From positions 248,001-312,000 of the forward strand of contig NZ_CP109181.1 in the NCBI RefSeq assembly GCF_036248275.1: a DNA stretch of 64,000 bases. Reading direction: 5' to 3'. Positions 8,508 through 16,639 of the stretch are shown piece after piece. The notes below the pieces were generated by a model that worked only from the letters and a program-made list of their open reading frames with translations, made no database searches and was not told where the DNA came from. Both the position numbers and the translations under genes were made by a program. This DNA comes from Streptomyces sp. NBC_01716. GTDB taxonomy: Bacteria > Actinomycetota > Actinomycetes > Streptomycetales > Streptomycetaceae. Every line of letters begins with the position of its first letter. The stretch's first letter is position 1.

Positions 8508-10409
8508 CTACGCCTGCGCCGCCAGCCGGAAGGTCTGGTTGGCCGCCTCCGTGCAGGGCTGCTGCGTCAGGGTGGCGCCGTTGACCGTACCGCCGCTGAC
8601 GGTCAGGCACTTGTTGCTGTGTCTCGCGGCGAACCGGTAGCGGTCGGTGGTCCCGATCCGCTGCGGCTGCCACTGCTGGTTGGTACCGCCGGTGTAGCTC
8701 CACAGATGTGCGCGGGCCCCGTCGCCGGTGGCACCGACGCCCCCGTCGGTGTCCCACACCTTGCCGGCGTGCCGGTTGACCACCTGGTAGTAGCCGTCGC
8801 TGGTGGGCCGGAACTGCCAGGTCTGGTTGTTCGCCACGGGCGCCGAGCAGGACCACTGCTGGAGGCCTGTGCCGTCCGCCGTGCCCCAACCGGTCGCGTC
8901 GAGGCAGGCGTTGGTGCCGCTGTTGACCACCTGGTACCACTTCGCCGGGTCGATGGAGCCGTCGCCCGGGTTGCCGGTGTCGGTGCCGGTCCACACGAGG
9001 GTGGCGACGGCGCCCGCGGGCAGCGTGTACGTGGCGGAGCGTCCGGCGTCTGTGACGGAGAACGTGCGGGCCGCGCCCGCGCCGTTCACGACGTACGCCG
9101 CCTTGCCCCCGTCCGGGTTCTGCCAGACGACGTTCTGTACGCCGCCAGCGCCCTGACTGGTGGAGCCGATGCGCGTGGCGCCGGGCCTGACGAACTTGGT
9201 GAGATGGCCGAGGACGTAGTACTCGGCGTTGCGCGTGACCGTGCTGCCGTTGATCTCGACCACGCCGTTGCAGCGGGTGGTGCAGTGGCCCTGGTGGGGG
9301 CCGCCGCTCTGGTTCAGGGCGAGGTTCCACATGACGGTGGTCTCGCCGCCGTTGCGCATGTTGGCCACGACGAGGTTCTCGGCGTGCCACTTCAGCGTGT
9401 CGGCGAAGGTGGTGGACGGGTTGTCGCTGTCGGTTCCCGAGCACTCGGTGAAGAAGACCCGCTTGCCGGCCTGCCTGATCTGCGACTGACTGGTGGGCTG
9501 GCCGCCGTAGCAGTGGAACGCCGCGCCGATCACGCGGTTCATGCCCGGGGTCTCGGAGAAGACCTGGAGCGGGTAGTTCGGGTGGTCCCAGTTGTGGTCG
9601 TACGCGAGGAGGTTGGTCGGCAGGTTCGCCGCCGTGAGCGTACGGTCGAGCACCTTGAAGAACGCCGCCTGCTCGGACGCGGTCATGCTCATCGAGGGGT
9701 AACTGGTCGCGAACTCGGGCTCGTTCTGGACCGTGAGGTCGCTGAGTCGGAGGCCCTGCTGCTGGTATCCCTGGATCGCCTTGACCAGGTAGTCGGCGTA
9801 CTGCTGGTAGCGGTCGGTGCGCAGACTGCCGCCGTTGAGGCTGTTGTTGGTCTTCATCCACGCGGGCGGTGACCAGGGGCTGCCCATGAAGCGGATGCCG
9901 GGGTTGATCGAGACGGCCTGCTTGAGGACGGGGATGATCGCCTCGTGGTCACGGCCGAGGTTGAAGTCCCCCTGGTTGTCCTCGTAGGTGTAGGCCGCGC
10001 CCTGGTTGAAGTCGGTGGCGCCCAGTGGCTGGCGCAGATAGTTGATGCCGATGCCGTCGCCCTGGGCGGAGAAGAGCGAGTTCATCAGGGCGTTCTTCTG
10101 CGTCGCCGGCAACTGGTTGATCAGATGTCCGGCCGCACCGGTGACGGACGCGCCCGCACCGGTGAACTGCTGTTCGCGCTGGCCCTGGTTGACGTTGATG
10201 TCGATGGCCTGCGGCGTGGAGTTGAAGGTGATCTGGCCGTCCGATGCCAGCTTGCGGCTTCCGTCGGCGGTGGTGATCCACACCTGGGCGGTGGGGTCGG
10301 CGGCCTGCGCCGTACCGGACGCGGTCAGTCCGAGGCTTCCGCCCAGCGTGAGCACGCTGAGGGCGGCGACGGCTCTGCGAACGACGTTTCTGTGCAGGGT
10401 TCTTCGCAT
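8508..10409 (-). CDS. Secreted GH30 glycosidase with ricin-type (CBM13) domain
   Basis: 633 residues from ATG 10409 (AGGAG 10 bases upstream). A Sec signal peptide (RRAVAALSVLTLGGSLGLTA...GTAQA) ends near residue 38. The GH30 barrel follows, with GSPWSPPAWMKTN, the acid/base Glu in TVQNEPEF and the nucleophile Glu in FFTECSGTD. A beta-sandwich side domain precedes a C-terminal ricin B-like beta-trefoil (about 510-633) with QQW/QTW repeats that bind carbohydrate. Family 30 enzymes include glucosylceramidases, beta-1,6-glucanases and xylanases; the NEPEFATSYPSM context fits the glucosylceramidase/beta-1,6-glucanase side. A longer frame to 10499 adds an Arg/Pro-rich stretch that would mask the signal peptide and is not adopted. 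Confidence 0.9.
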   Translation of the reverse strand: MRRTLHRNVVRRAVAALSVLTLGGSLGLTASGTAQAADPTAQVWITTADGSRKLASDGQITFNSTPQAIDINVNQGQREQQFTGAGASVTGAAGHLINQLPATQKNALMNSLFSAQGDGIGINYLRQPLGATDFNQGAAYTYEDNQGDFNLGRDHEAIIPVLKQAVSINPGIRFMGSPWSPPAWMKTNNSLNGGSLRTDRYQQYADYLVKAIQGYQQQGLRLSDLTVQNEPEFATSYPSMSMTASEQAAFFKVLDRTLTAANLPTNLLAYDHNWDHPNYPLQVFSETPGMNRVIGAAFHCYGGQPTSQSQIRQAGKRVFFTECSGTDSDNPSTTFADTLKWHAENLVVANMRNGGETTVMWNLALNQSGGPHQGHCTTRCNGVVEINGSTVTRNAEYYVLGHLTKFVRPGATRIGSTSQGAGGVQNVVWQNPDGGKAAYVVNGAGAARTFSVTDAGRSATYTLPAGAVATLVWTGTDTGNPGDGSIDPAKWYQVVNSGTNACLDATGWGTADGTGLQQWSCSAPVANNQTWQFRPTSDGYYQVVNRHAGKVWDTDGGVGATGDGARAHLWSYTGGTNQQWQPQRIGTTDRYRFAARHSNKCLTVSGGTVNGATLTQQPCTEAANQTFRLAAQA

Positions 10410-10508
10410 GCGTGGGGGCTCCTGCCGGTTCGTGTGTCGAACGAATCGCCTGCGGCCCGGGGCGTCCCGTGCCGCGGCCGGGTGGCGCATCGGCGACATG
10501 AAAGCACG

Positions 10509-10528
10509 CTTACTAAGTACTTAGTAAG
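10509..10528. promoter_or_regulatory. Perfect 20-bp palindrome, probable TetR operator
   Basis: CTTACTAAGTACTTAGTAAG is its own reverse complement. It lies in the divergent region between the GH30 gene (start 10409) and the TetR gene (start 10614) and is AT-rich in a GC-rich background. Both features are typical of TetR operators that control both transcripts. Confidence 0.75.
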
Positions 10529-10613
10529 TCATCGGTCCGAACTTGTTTCACGCGGGCCACCGGACGGGGCCCAGGGCCGTGAGCGTGATCCGGAGAGCCG
10601 TAGACTGCGCCCG

Positions 10614-11270
10614 GTGAGCAACAGACGAGCGGGGGAACGGGGCGGCGCGGCGGCCGGGCCTGCCCAGCCGCGGACACCCCGCAGTCCGGGGGCGCGGCAG
10701 CGGCGCGAGGAGATCCTGCGTATCGCCATGGAGACGTTCGCCGCGCGCGGCTACAACAACGCGTCGCTGGCGGAGATCGCGGATCGCGCGGGCCTCACAC
10801 AGGCGGGCGTACTGCACTACTTCCGGTCCAAGGAGCTGCTGCTCACGAGCGTCCTCGAACTGCGGGACCAGACCGACATAGAACAGCTCGGCCCCGACCG
10901 CCCCCGCGGTCTCGCCTTCCTGCGCCATCTGATCGACACCTCGCGCCGCAACGCCGAACGGGAGGGGATCGTACGGCTGTACGCGGTGCTCTCGGCGGAG
11001 AGCGTCACCGAGAACCACCCCGCGCAGGAGTACTTCCGGGACCGGTACACCGGGCTGCGGGCCTTCGTGGCGGACGCGCTGCGCGAGGCGGCCGAGGTGG
11101 GCGAGGCCCGTGAGGACCTGGACGTCGAGAATGTGGCGAACGCGATCATCGCCGTGATGGACGGGCTACAGGTGCAGTGGCTGCTGTCGCCGGGGTCGGT
11201 GGACATGGCGGCGTCGACCGAGCGCGTGGTGTCGTCGCTGCTGGCGTCCATCGCGCCCGCGAAGAACTGA
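10614..11270 (+). CDS. TetR-family transcriptional regulator
   Basis: 218 residues from GTG 10614. After a basic, disordered N-terminus, the TetR HTH covers about residues 30-75 (ILRIAMETFAARGYNNASLAEIADRAG, then GVLHYFRSKELL). The remaining helices form the ligand-binding domain. It is divergent from the secreted GH30 gene and a perfect palindrome lies between them, so it most likely represses the glycosidase and itself. A longer open frame upstream runs through the operator and is unlikely to be translated. The ligand is unknown; release by a sugar or plant-derived compound is conjecture. Confidence 0.88.
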   Translation: MSNRRAGERGGAAAGPAQPRTPRSPGARQRREEILRIAMETFAARGYNNASLAEIADRAGLTQAGVLHYFRSKELLLTSVLELRDQTDIEQLGPDRPRGLAFLRHLIDTSRRNAEREGIVRLYAVLSAESVTENHPAQEYFRDRYTGLRAFVADALREAAEVGEAREDLDVENVANAIIAVMDGLQVQWLLSPGSVDMAASTERVVSSLLASIAPAKN

Positions 11271-11293
11271 CGCTCAGTCAGGCAGGTCTGGGT

Positions 11294-11884
11294 TCACTTC
11301 TCGGCGGGCCGGGCGCGTACGTGCATCTTCTCCCCCTGCCGGCCGAAGATCGTGAGGAACTCCACCCCTTCCGGGCTCGCGTTGGCCCATCCGTGCGGGG
11401 TGCGGGTGTCGAACTCGGCGGCCTCCCCGACGCCCAGCACCAGATCGTGCTCGCCCAGCCGCAGCCGGAGCCGGCCGGCCAGGACGTAGAGCCATTCGTA
11501 GCCCTCGTGCGTCCGCTGTTCCAGTTCGCCGGTGTGCGGCGGGCCGGCCGGCATGATCTGCTTGTACGCCTGGAGCCCGCCGAGATGGCGGGTCAGGGGT
11601 ACGAAGGTCATGCCGTAGCGCGTGAAGGACCGCAAGTGGACCCGGGGATCGCCGGTCGGGGGCGCGTCCACCAGCTCGTCGAGCTGCACGCCGTACGCCT
11701 TCGCGAGCGGCAGGAGCAGTTCCAGGGTCGGCTTACGGCCGCCGGACTCCAGCCGGGACAGCGTGCTGACCGAGATCCCGGTCGACTCGCTCAGCGAGGT
11801 CAGGGTCGTACCGCGGTCGCGGCGCAGGGCGCGAAGGCGCGGTCCCACACCCTTCAGGACGGTCGAGAGGTCGTCGTCAGCCAT
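11294..11884 (-). CDS. XRE-family regulator with C-terminal cupin domain
   Basis: 196 residues from ATG 11884. The HTH lies at about residues 14-65 (LRALRRDRGTTLTSLSESTGISVSTLSRLE). A cupin beta-barrel at about 95-190 contains HEGYEWLYVLAGRLRLRLG and TPHGWANAS. HTH-cupin proteins sense small ligands and usually control an adjacent divergent operon. Here that is the flavoprotein-methyltransferase gene 82 bp away, and two short palindromes lie between the two starts. Repression or activation of that gene is the natural inference. Confidence 0.9.
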   Translation of the reverse strand: MADDDLSTVLKGVGPRLRALRRDRGTTLTSLSESTGISVSTLSRLESGGRKPTLELLLPLAKAYGVQLDELVDAPPTGDPRVHLRSFTRYGMTFVPLTRHLGGLQAYKQIMPAGPPHTGELEQRTHEGYEWLYVLAGRLRLRLGEHDLVLGVGEAAEFDTRTPHGWANASPEGVEFLTIFGRQGEKMHVRARPAEK

Positions 11885-11892
11885 GGTCCCAT

Positions 11893-11922
11893 TTGCCACC
11901 TCGGCAAGGAAGTTTGTCAAAC
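11893..11922. promoter_or_regulatory. Two short palindromes in divergent promoter (candidate XRE operators)
   Basis: TTGCC-N5-GGCAA (11893-11907) and GTTTGTCAAAC (11912-11922) lie between the XRE-cupin start (11884) and the flavoprotein start (11967). They are adjacent and centred 17 bp apart, so one or both may be the binding site of the XRE-cupin regulator. Confidence 0.5.
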
Positions 11923-11966
11923 GGTGGGCGTGGACGGACCATCTCCGGCAGATGGAGGTGCTTCGC

Positions 11967-13643
11967 ATGAAGGCACAGAAAGTAGATTTCGATGTGGTGG
12001 TGATCGGTGGCGGGCCCGCCGGGCTGAGCGCGGGGCTGACCCTCGCGCGGGCACGCCGTTCGGTGCTGGTGATCGACTCCGGCGAGCCGCGCAACGCCCC
12101 TGCGTCCCATGTCCACGGCTATCTGGGACGTGAAGGCATCGCCCCGGCCGAGCTGGTGGCCGTGGGACGCGAGGAAGTGGCGGGCTACGGCGGCGAGTTC
12201 ATATCCGGCAGAGTGACGGCGGTCAAGGGCTCGGTGGCCGGAGGGTTCCGTCTCGTCCTCGAAGAGGGCGCGGCGGTGGCCGAGTTGAGGGCCAGCAGGC
12301 TGCTGGTGACGACGGGGCTGGTCGACGAACTGCCGCCCGTCCCGGGCATCGCCGAGCGCTGGGGGCGCGAGGTGCTGCACTGCCCGTACTGCCACGGGTG
12401 GGAAGTGCGCGACGCGTCCATCGGCGTCCTTGCGACCGGGCCGCTCGCCGTGCACCAGGCCCAGATGTGGCGCCAGTGGACCGATGACGTGACGCTGTTC
12501 CGGCACACGGCGCCCGAATTCGACGACGAGCAGTACGAGCAGCTGGCCGCGCGCGGCATCGCCGTCGTGGACGGCGAGGTCACCGCCCTGGAGGTGACGG
12601 ACGACAGACTCAGCGGGGTCACGCTGGCGGGTGGGCGGGTGATTCCGGTCCGCGCGGTGGTGGTTCCGCCGCTGTTCACGGCGCGTGGGGGCGTCCTCGC
12701 GGGGCTGGGGATCACGGCGGTCGACCGGGAGATGGCCGGCCAGGTGGTCGGCAGCGCCATCCCCACCGACCCGGCGGGCGCGACATCCGTGCCCGGCGTG
12801 TGGGCGGCGGGCAATGTCGCCGATCCTACGGAGAACGTGATCGGCTCGGCGGCGGCCGGGCTTCGGGCGGCGGCGGCGATCAACGCGGACCTGATCGCCG
12901 AGGAGACGCGGCGCGCGGTGGCGGCGAGGCAGGGCGTTGACAACACGCGGGACCGACTTGGTGAAGGAGACACATCGATGGCCCACGGTCAGACCCCGGC
13001 GGAGAACGACGCCGAAGGCGGTACGAGTGAGGAGTTCTGGGACTCGCGTTACGGAGAGAGCGAACGCATCTGGAGCGGGAACCCGAACACCGTCCTTGTC
13101 CGGGAGGTCGCCGAGCTGAAGCCTGGCCGGGCTCTGGATCTGGGCTGCGGCGAAGGGGCCGACGCGATCTGGCTCGCGGGCCGGGGATGGCAGGTGACCG
13201 CCTGCGACATCTCAGGGGTCGCCCTCGCCAAGGCGCGGCGGCACGCCGCGACGGCGGACGAGGGTGTCGCCGAGCGCATCGACTGGCAGCGGCACGATTT
13301 CGGGACGTCCTTCCCCACCGGGACGTACGACCTGGTCTCGGCGCAGTTCCTGCACTCGCCGGACGACATGCCGCGCGAGAAGATCCTGCGGGCCGCCGCG
13401 TCCGCCGTCGCGCCGGGCGGGGTGCTTCTGATCGTCGGACACGCCGGTTTCCCACCGTGGGAGACCAACCCCCACCCGGAGGTGCATCTCCCGACGCCGG
13501 ACGAGGTCGTGGAGTCCCTCGAACTGCCCGACGGGGAGTGGGAATTGCTGCTCAGCGAGGAGCACGAGCGGATCCAGACCGCTCCCGACGGGCAGCCGGC
13601 CACGCGCACGGACAACGCCGTGAAGGTCCGCCGCCGCGTGTGA
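11967..13643 (+). CDS. Bifunctional FAD-dependent oxidoreductase / SAM-dependent methyltransferase fusion
   Basis: 558 residues from ATG 11967 with GGAGG 8 bases upstream. Residues 1-310 are a thioredoxin-reductase-like flavoprotein: the FAD motif GGGPAGLSAG starts at residue 14, the redox-cysteine motif is CPYC (139-142), and a second FAD site GVWAAGNVAD follows. Residues 340-558 are a class I methyltransferase with DLGCGEGAD at 391. No stop or frameshift lies between the halves; the linker (RRAVAARQGVDNTRDRLGEG) contains an internal ATG at 12978 that could initiate a separate methyltransferase. Such fusions occur in actinobacteria, but the substrate is not known to me. The divergent XRE-cupin gene is its probable regulator. 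Confidence 0.88.
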   Translation: MKAQKVDFDVVVIGGGPAGLSAGLTLARARRSVLVIDSGEPRNAPASHVHGYLGREGIAPAELVAVGREEVAGYGGEFISGRVTAVKGSVAGGFRLVLEEGAAVAELRASRLLVTTGLVDELPPVPGIAERWGREVLHCPYCHGWEVRDASIGVLATGPLAVHQAQMWRQWTDDVTLFRHTAPEFDDEQYEQLAARGIAVVDGEVTALEVTDDRLSGVTLAGGRVIPVRAVVVPPLFTARGGVLAGLGITAVDREMAGQVVGSAIPTDPAGATSVPGVWAAGNVADPTENVIGSAAAGLRAAAAINADLIAEETRRAVAARQGVDNTRDRLGEGDTSMAHGQTPAENDAEGGTSEEFWDSRYGESERIWSGNPNTVLVREVAELKPGRALDLGCGEGADAIWLAGRGWQVTACDISGVALAKARRHAATADEGVAERIDWQRHDFGTSFPTGTYDLVSAQFLHSPDDMPREKILRAAASAVAPGGVLLIVGHAGFPPWETNPHPEVHLPTPDEVVESLELPDGEWELLLSEEHERIQTAPDGQPATRTDNAVKVRRRV

Positions 13644-13671
13644 GGGCGCCGGGCTGACCGCTCAGGTCCTG

Positions 13672-14319
13672 TCAAGGGCGATGCTGTCGGGCCGGCCCGC
13701 CCAGCGCCGTCCGCAGGTCGGCGGCGCCGCGGTGAAGCACTCCGGTCATGCCGAGCGCGACGGCGGCGTCCACGTTCTCCTGCCTGTCGTCCACGAAGAG
13801 GCAGCGGTCCGGGGACACGCCGGCGCGCTCGGCGGCGATCTCGTAGATACGACGGTCCGGCTTGACCACGCCCACGCGCGCGCTGTCGACGACACTATGG
13901 GCGAGCCCGGTCAGCCCGAGCCGGGCGAGGTCCTCGTCCAGCCAGGACGTCGCGTTCGTGACGAGCACGAGCGGGCAATGCTCCCGGACGCGCCGGAGCA
14001 GGTCCACGACCGCCTCGTCGGCACGGAAGCCGGCCCAGCTGAACGCGAGCGCCAGGGCCTCGGCCTCGTACGGCGGCACGCGCGGCAGGAGCCCCCTGAC
14101 GATCGAGTCGGCCCACTCCTCGCGGGTGATCCGCCCGAGGAGCAGCGGCAGGTCGTTCTCCGGGGCGAATCCGACGGACGCCGTGGTGCCCTCCGGCAGG
14201 CCCGCCGCCCGTTCAAGGCGCGTCACCTCGGCGTAGTCGTAGTGGCGGATGACGCCGTCGAGGTCGCACAGCACGGCGCCGAAGGGCCGGAACCGGGTCC
14301 CGGGCGCGTCCGCCCTCAT
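13672..14319 (-). CDS. HAD-superfamily hydrolase (subfamily IA phosphatase-like)
   Basis: 215 residues from ATG 14319. The HAD motifs are in order: I, AVLCDLDGVIRHYD; II, VLVTNATS; III, the Lys of GVVKPDRRIYE; and IV, LFVDDRQENVDAA. The helical cap between I and II is the C1 type of subfamily IA. It probably dephosphorylates a small metabolite in the cytoplasm; the substrate cannot be predicted. The start overlaps by 4 bases (ATGA) the stop of the LysR-like relic upstream on the same strand, so the gene was probably once translationally coupled to it. It is convergent with the methyltransferase fusion, 28 bp away. Confidence 0.87.
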   Translation of the reverse strand: MRADAPGTRFRPFGAVLCDLDGVIRHYDYAEVTRLERAAGLPEGTTASVGFAPENDLPLLLGRITREEWADSIVRGLLPRVPPYEAEALALAFSWAGFRADEAVVDLLRRVREHCPLVLVTNATSWLDEDLARLGLTGLAHSVVDSARVGVVKPDRRIYEIAAERAGVSPDRCLFVDDRQENVDAAVALGMTGVLHRGAADLRTALGGPARQHRP

Positions 14320-14540
14320 GCGGCAGGCCTCGTCGAGCGTGCCGCCTCCACATGCGCGCGGACAAGAGGGCGGTGGTCGTCCGCCCGCCAGGCCAGGGCG
14401 AGTTGGGCGGGCGGAAGGCCGGCGCTCTCCGGCAGGGCGAGGAACGGCGCGTCCATCAGGTCGCCGAAGTAGGCAACCTCCCGCTTCGCCGGGCGGTGCG
14501 TCTCCCTCGGTCCCACGAGTTGGGCCTCCCCGGCCATCAC
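14316..14540 (-). pseudogene. Relic of a LysR-type regulator (C-terminal fragment with internal deletion)
   Basis: The 74-codon frame matches the effector-binding region of LysR regulators as I recognise it: an EVAYFGDLMDAPFLALPESAG block and a terminal LALAWRADDHRPLVRAHV block. In intact relatives these two blocks are separated by about 60 residues that are missing here. The N-terminal HTH is also absent. It is most simply a decayed gene. A short functional protein is possible but unlikely. Confidence 0.5.
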
Positions 14541-14555
14541 GATCCACTGGTAGCG

Positions 14556-14690
14556 CCCTGGAGCCGGGCGCGTTCCCTACGGGGCCGATCGACGCGTACC
14601 CGGCCAATGTCGGCCCCATGCGGCACATGGTCAGGACGCCCGGGTCGCCCGGCTGCTCACCGTCCGCCGGACCACACCGCTGCGCCAGTC
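14556..14690 (+). pseudogene. Possible relic of a short-chain dehydrogenase C-terminus
   Basis: One forward frame contains LEPGAFPTG followed by IDAYPANVGP, which resembles the 'EPGxFxT' region near the C-terminus of short-chain dehydrogenases. LysR-SDR divergent pairs are common in Streptomyces, and the LysR relic lies directly alongside on the other strand. The match is short, so this is tentative. Confidence 0.3.
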
Positions 14691-14805
14691 CCTCGGCCCT
14701 GACACGGTTTCCGCAACTGGGGCTACGGGTGGCGGTGTTGGTGCCGATCCGCCGTGGCCGGAGGCGGGGGCGTACGGCGGGCGGGCCCGTCCCCGAATTA
14801 TCACC

Positions 14806-14823
14806 GCGCTGTTATATTAGCGC
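14806..14823 (+). promoter_or_regulatory. Leaderless promoter and inverted repeat upstream of MarR gene
   Basis: TATATT (14813-14818) is a good -10 element ending 6 bases before ATG 14825, so the transcript probably starts at the A of ATG. The -10 is embedded between GCGCT (14806-14810) and AGCGC (14819-14823), an inverted repeat likely to be the MarR autoregulatory site. Confidence 0.6.
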
Positions 14824-14824
14824 T

Positions 14825-15313
14825 ATGACATCCTCCGACCCCACGGCGGTGCCCGATCCCTGGCAGCCGCTGCACAAGCTGCTCGCCGCCATGGACGCCG
14901 AGATCGAGCAGGTCTACGTCGCGCGCGGTATCGAGGGCGTACGGCCCCGGTTCGCCTATCCGCTCATCCGCCTCGCCCATACCGGGCCGCTCACCATCCG
15001 CGAGCTCGCGGCGTCCCTGGACCGTTCGCACTCGGCCATCAGCCAGACCCTCAACGCCATGCGCAAGGAAGGTCTGGTGACCTCCGAGCCGGGGCCCGAC
15101 GCCCGTACCCGGCGGATCGATCTGACCGAGCGGGGCCGGTCGCTCGTGCCGTTCCTGGAGGCGGAGTGGCGGGCCACGCATGCGACGGTGGCCGAGCTGG
15201 ACGCCGAGATCCCCTACGCGCTGACCGCCGCCGTCGAGGAGCTTCGGCGGGCGCTGGAGCGCCGGTCGATGCGGCAGCGGGTGCTCGACCACCTCGTCGA
15301 GCCGCGGCGGTGA
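14825..15313 (+). CDS. MarR-family transcriptional regulator
   Basis: 162 residues from ATG 14825. The winged helix (about 45-115) reads LTIRELAASLDRSHSAISQTLNAMRKEGLVTSE, with the basic wing DARTRRIDLTERG. MarR proteins typically repress an adjacent efflux gene and release DNA on binding a phenolic or drug ligand. Here the MFS exporter gene overlaps the stop by 4 bases (GTGA), so the two are one operon. An inverted repeat around the -10 suggests autoregulation. Confidence 0.9.
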   Translation: MTSSDPTAVPDPWQPLHKLLAAMDAEIEQVYVARGIEGVRPRFAYPLIRLAHTGPLTIRELAASLDRSHSAISQTLNAMRKEGLVTSEPGPDARTRRIDLTERGRSLVPFLEAEWRATHATVAELDAEIPYALTAAVEELRRALERRSMRQRVLDHLVEPRR

Positions 15314-16608
15314 AGGGGCGCGGCCGCTTCCTCGACACCCGCCCGCTGCGTGGCGGCGGGCCGTTCCGCGACCTGTGGATCGGCACCGCGGCCTCCCAAC
15401 TCGGCAGCCAGATGTCCACGGTGGCGGTACTGGCCCAGGTCTGGGATCTGACCGGCAGCCCGCTGGGCACCGGCGCCATCGGGCTCGTCAGCGGTCTGGC
15501 GACGCTGCTGTTCGGGCTGCTCGGCGGCACGCTGGCTGACGCGGTCGACCGCCGTACGGTCGTACGGGCCACGACCGGCGGCCAACTGCTCGCTGCCGCC
15601 GGGCTGTGCGCCCAGGCCCTGGCGGACAACCGGAACGTCCTGCTGCTGCTCACCCTGGTCGCCGCGGGAGCCGCCTGCGCCGGGCTCGGGGCGCCCGCGC
15701 GCCGTACTCTCCCGGTCCGGCTGCTGCCGCCCGACCAGGTCGCGGCCGGGCTCGCGCTGACCAACGTCTCCTTCCAGGCGGGGATGCTCGCGGGGCCCGC
15801 GCTGGCCGGTCTGATCATCGCCCGGTGGGACTTCGCCGGCGCCTACGCCGCCCAGGCCGTGGCCGTCGCGATCTCGGCGCTCGCGGTGATACGTCTGCCG
15901 CCCATGCGCCCCGAGGGCGCCGGCACGGCGGGTGGCCGGCGCCGGCCGGAACGCGGCGGCTGGGGGGTCGTTCTGCGGCGTCCGACGCTCTGGGGCTCGC
16001 TGGCCACCGATCTGGCCGCGACGGTGTTCGCCATGCCGGTCGCGCTCTTCCCTCTGGTCAACGAGGCGCGTTTCGGCGGTGATCCGCGGACCCTCGGCCT
16101 GTTCCTCTCGGCCGTCGCGGTCGGCGGGATCATGGCCGGTCTGCTCTCCGGCACGCTGACACGACGGCGCGGCGGCGGCCTGGTCCAACTCATCGCGGCC
16201 GGGGTCTGGGGCCTGGCACTGGCCGGCTTCGGCCTGGCCGGGCCGCTCTGGTCGGCACTCTGCTGCCTGGCCCTGGCCGGGGCCGCCGACACCGTGTCGG
16301 TGATCACCCGCAGCACCCTGGTCCAGTTGGAGACCCCGGACGCGTACCGCGGGCGGGTCTCCTCCGTGGAACACGTCATCGGCGTCGCCGGCCCCGAACT
16401 CGGCAACTTCCGCGGCGGTCTTGTGGCGTCGGCCACCTCCGCCTCCTTCTCCCTGGTGACCGGCGGCCTGTTCGCCACCCTGCTGGTCGCCCTTGTGGCA
16501 GCGGTCAACGCGCCCCTGCGCGCCTACCGCCCACCATCTCCCGCACCACCGGCACCAGTTGAAGCACCCGCGGCGTCCGCCACCGAAGCGACCGGCTCCG
16601 CACTCTGA
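15310..16608 (+). CDS. MFS exporter, co-transcribed with MarR
   Basis: 432 residues from GTG 15310, translationally coupled to the MarR gene. About 12 membrane helices are recognisable. The loop 2-3 signature appears as GGTLADAVDRRTVV, and the 'NVSFQAGMLAGPALAG' helix resembles the enterobactin exporter EntS and macrolide exporter MefA-type MFS group. A drug or siderophore efflux role is likely from the family and the MarR partner. The C-terminus is a Pro/Ala-rich tail with no predicted structure. Confidence 0.9.
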   Translation: MKGRGRFLDTRPLRGGGPFRDLWIGTAASQLGSQMSTVAVLAQVWDLTGSPLGTGAIGLVSGLATLLFGLLGGTLADAVDRRTVVRATTGGQLLAAAGLCAQALADNRNVLLLLTLVAAGAACAGLGAPARRTLPVRLLPPDQVAAGLALTNVSFQAGMLAGPALAGLIIARWDFAGAYAAQAVAVAISALAVIRLPPMRPEGAGTAGGRRRPERGGWGVVLRRPTLWGSLATDLAATVFAMPVALFPLVNEARFGGDPRTLGLFLSAVAVGGIMAGLLSGTLTRRRGGGLVQLIAAGVWGLALAGFGLAGPLWSALCCLALAGAADTVSVITRSTLVQLETPDAYRGRVSSVEHVIGVAGPELGNFRGGLVASATSASFSLVTGGLFATLLVALVAAVNAPLRAYRPPSPAPPAPVEAPAASATEATGSAL

Positions 16609-16639
16609 CCGAGCACGCGGATCAGGGAAAGGCCGGAGC

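Noticed and set aside
9945..10613. Upstream extension of the TetR frame by 223 codons
   Set aside because: The extension runs antisense through the GH30 signal-peptide region and across the palindromic operator. GTG 10614 gives the normal TetR length.
12978..13643. Methyltransferase as an independent gene
   Set aside because: The frame is continuous from the flavoprotein and the linker has no stop. A GAAGGAGA-like site precedes ATG 12978, so a second start cannot be excluded, but the fusion is the simpler reading.
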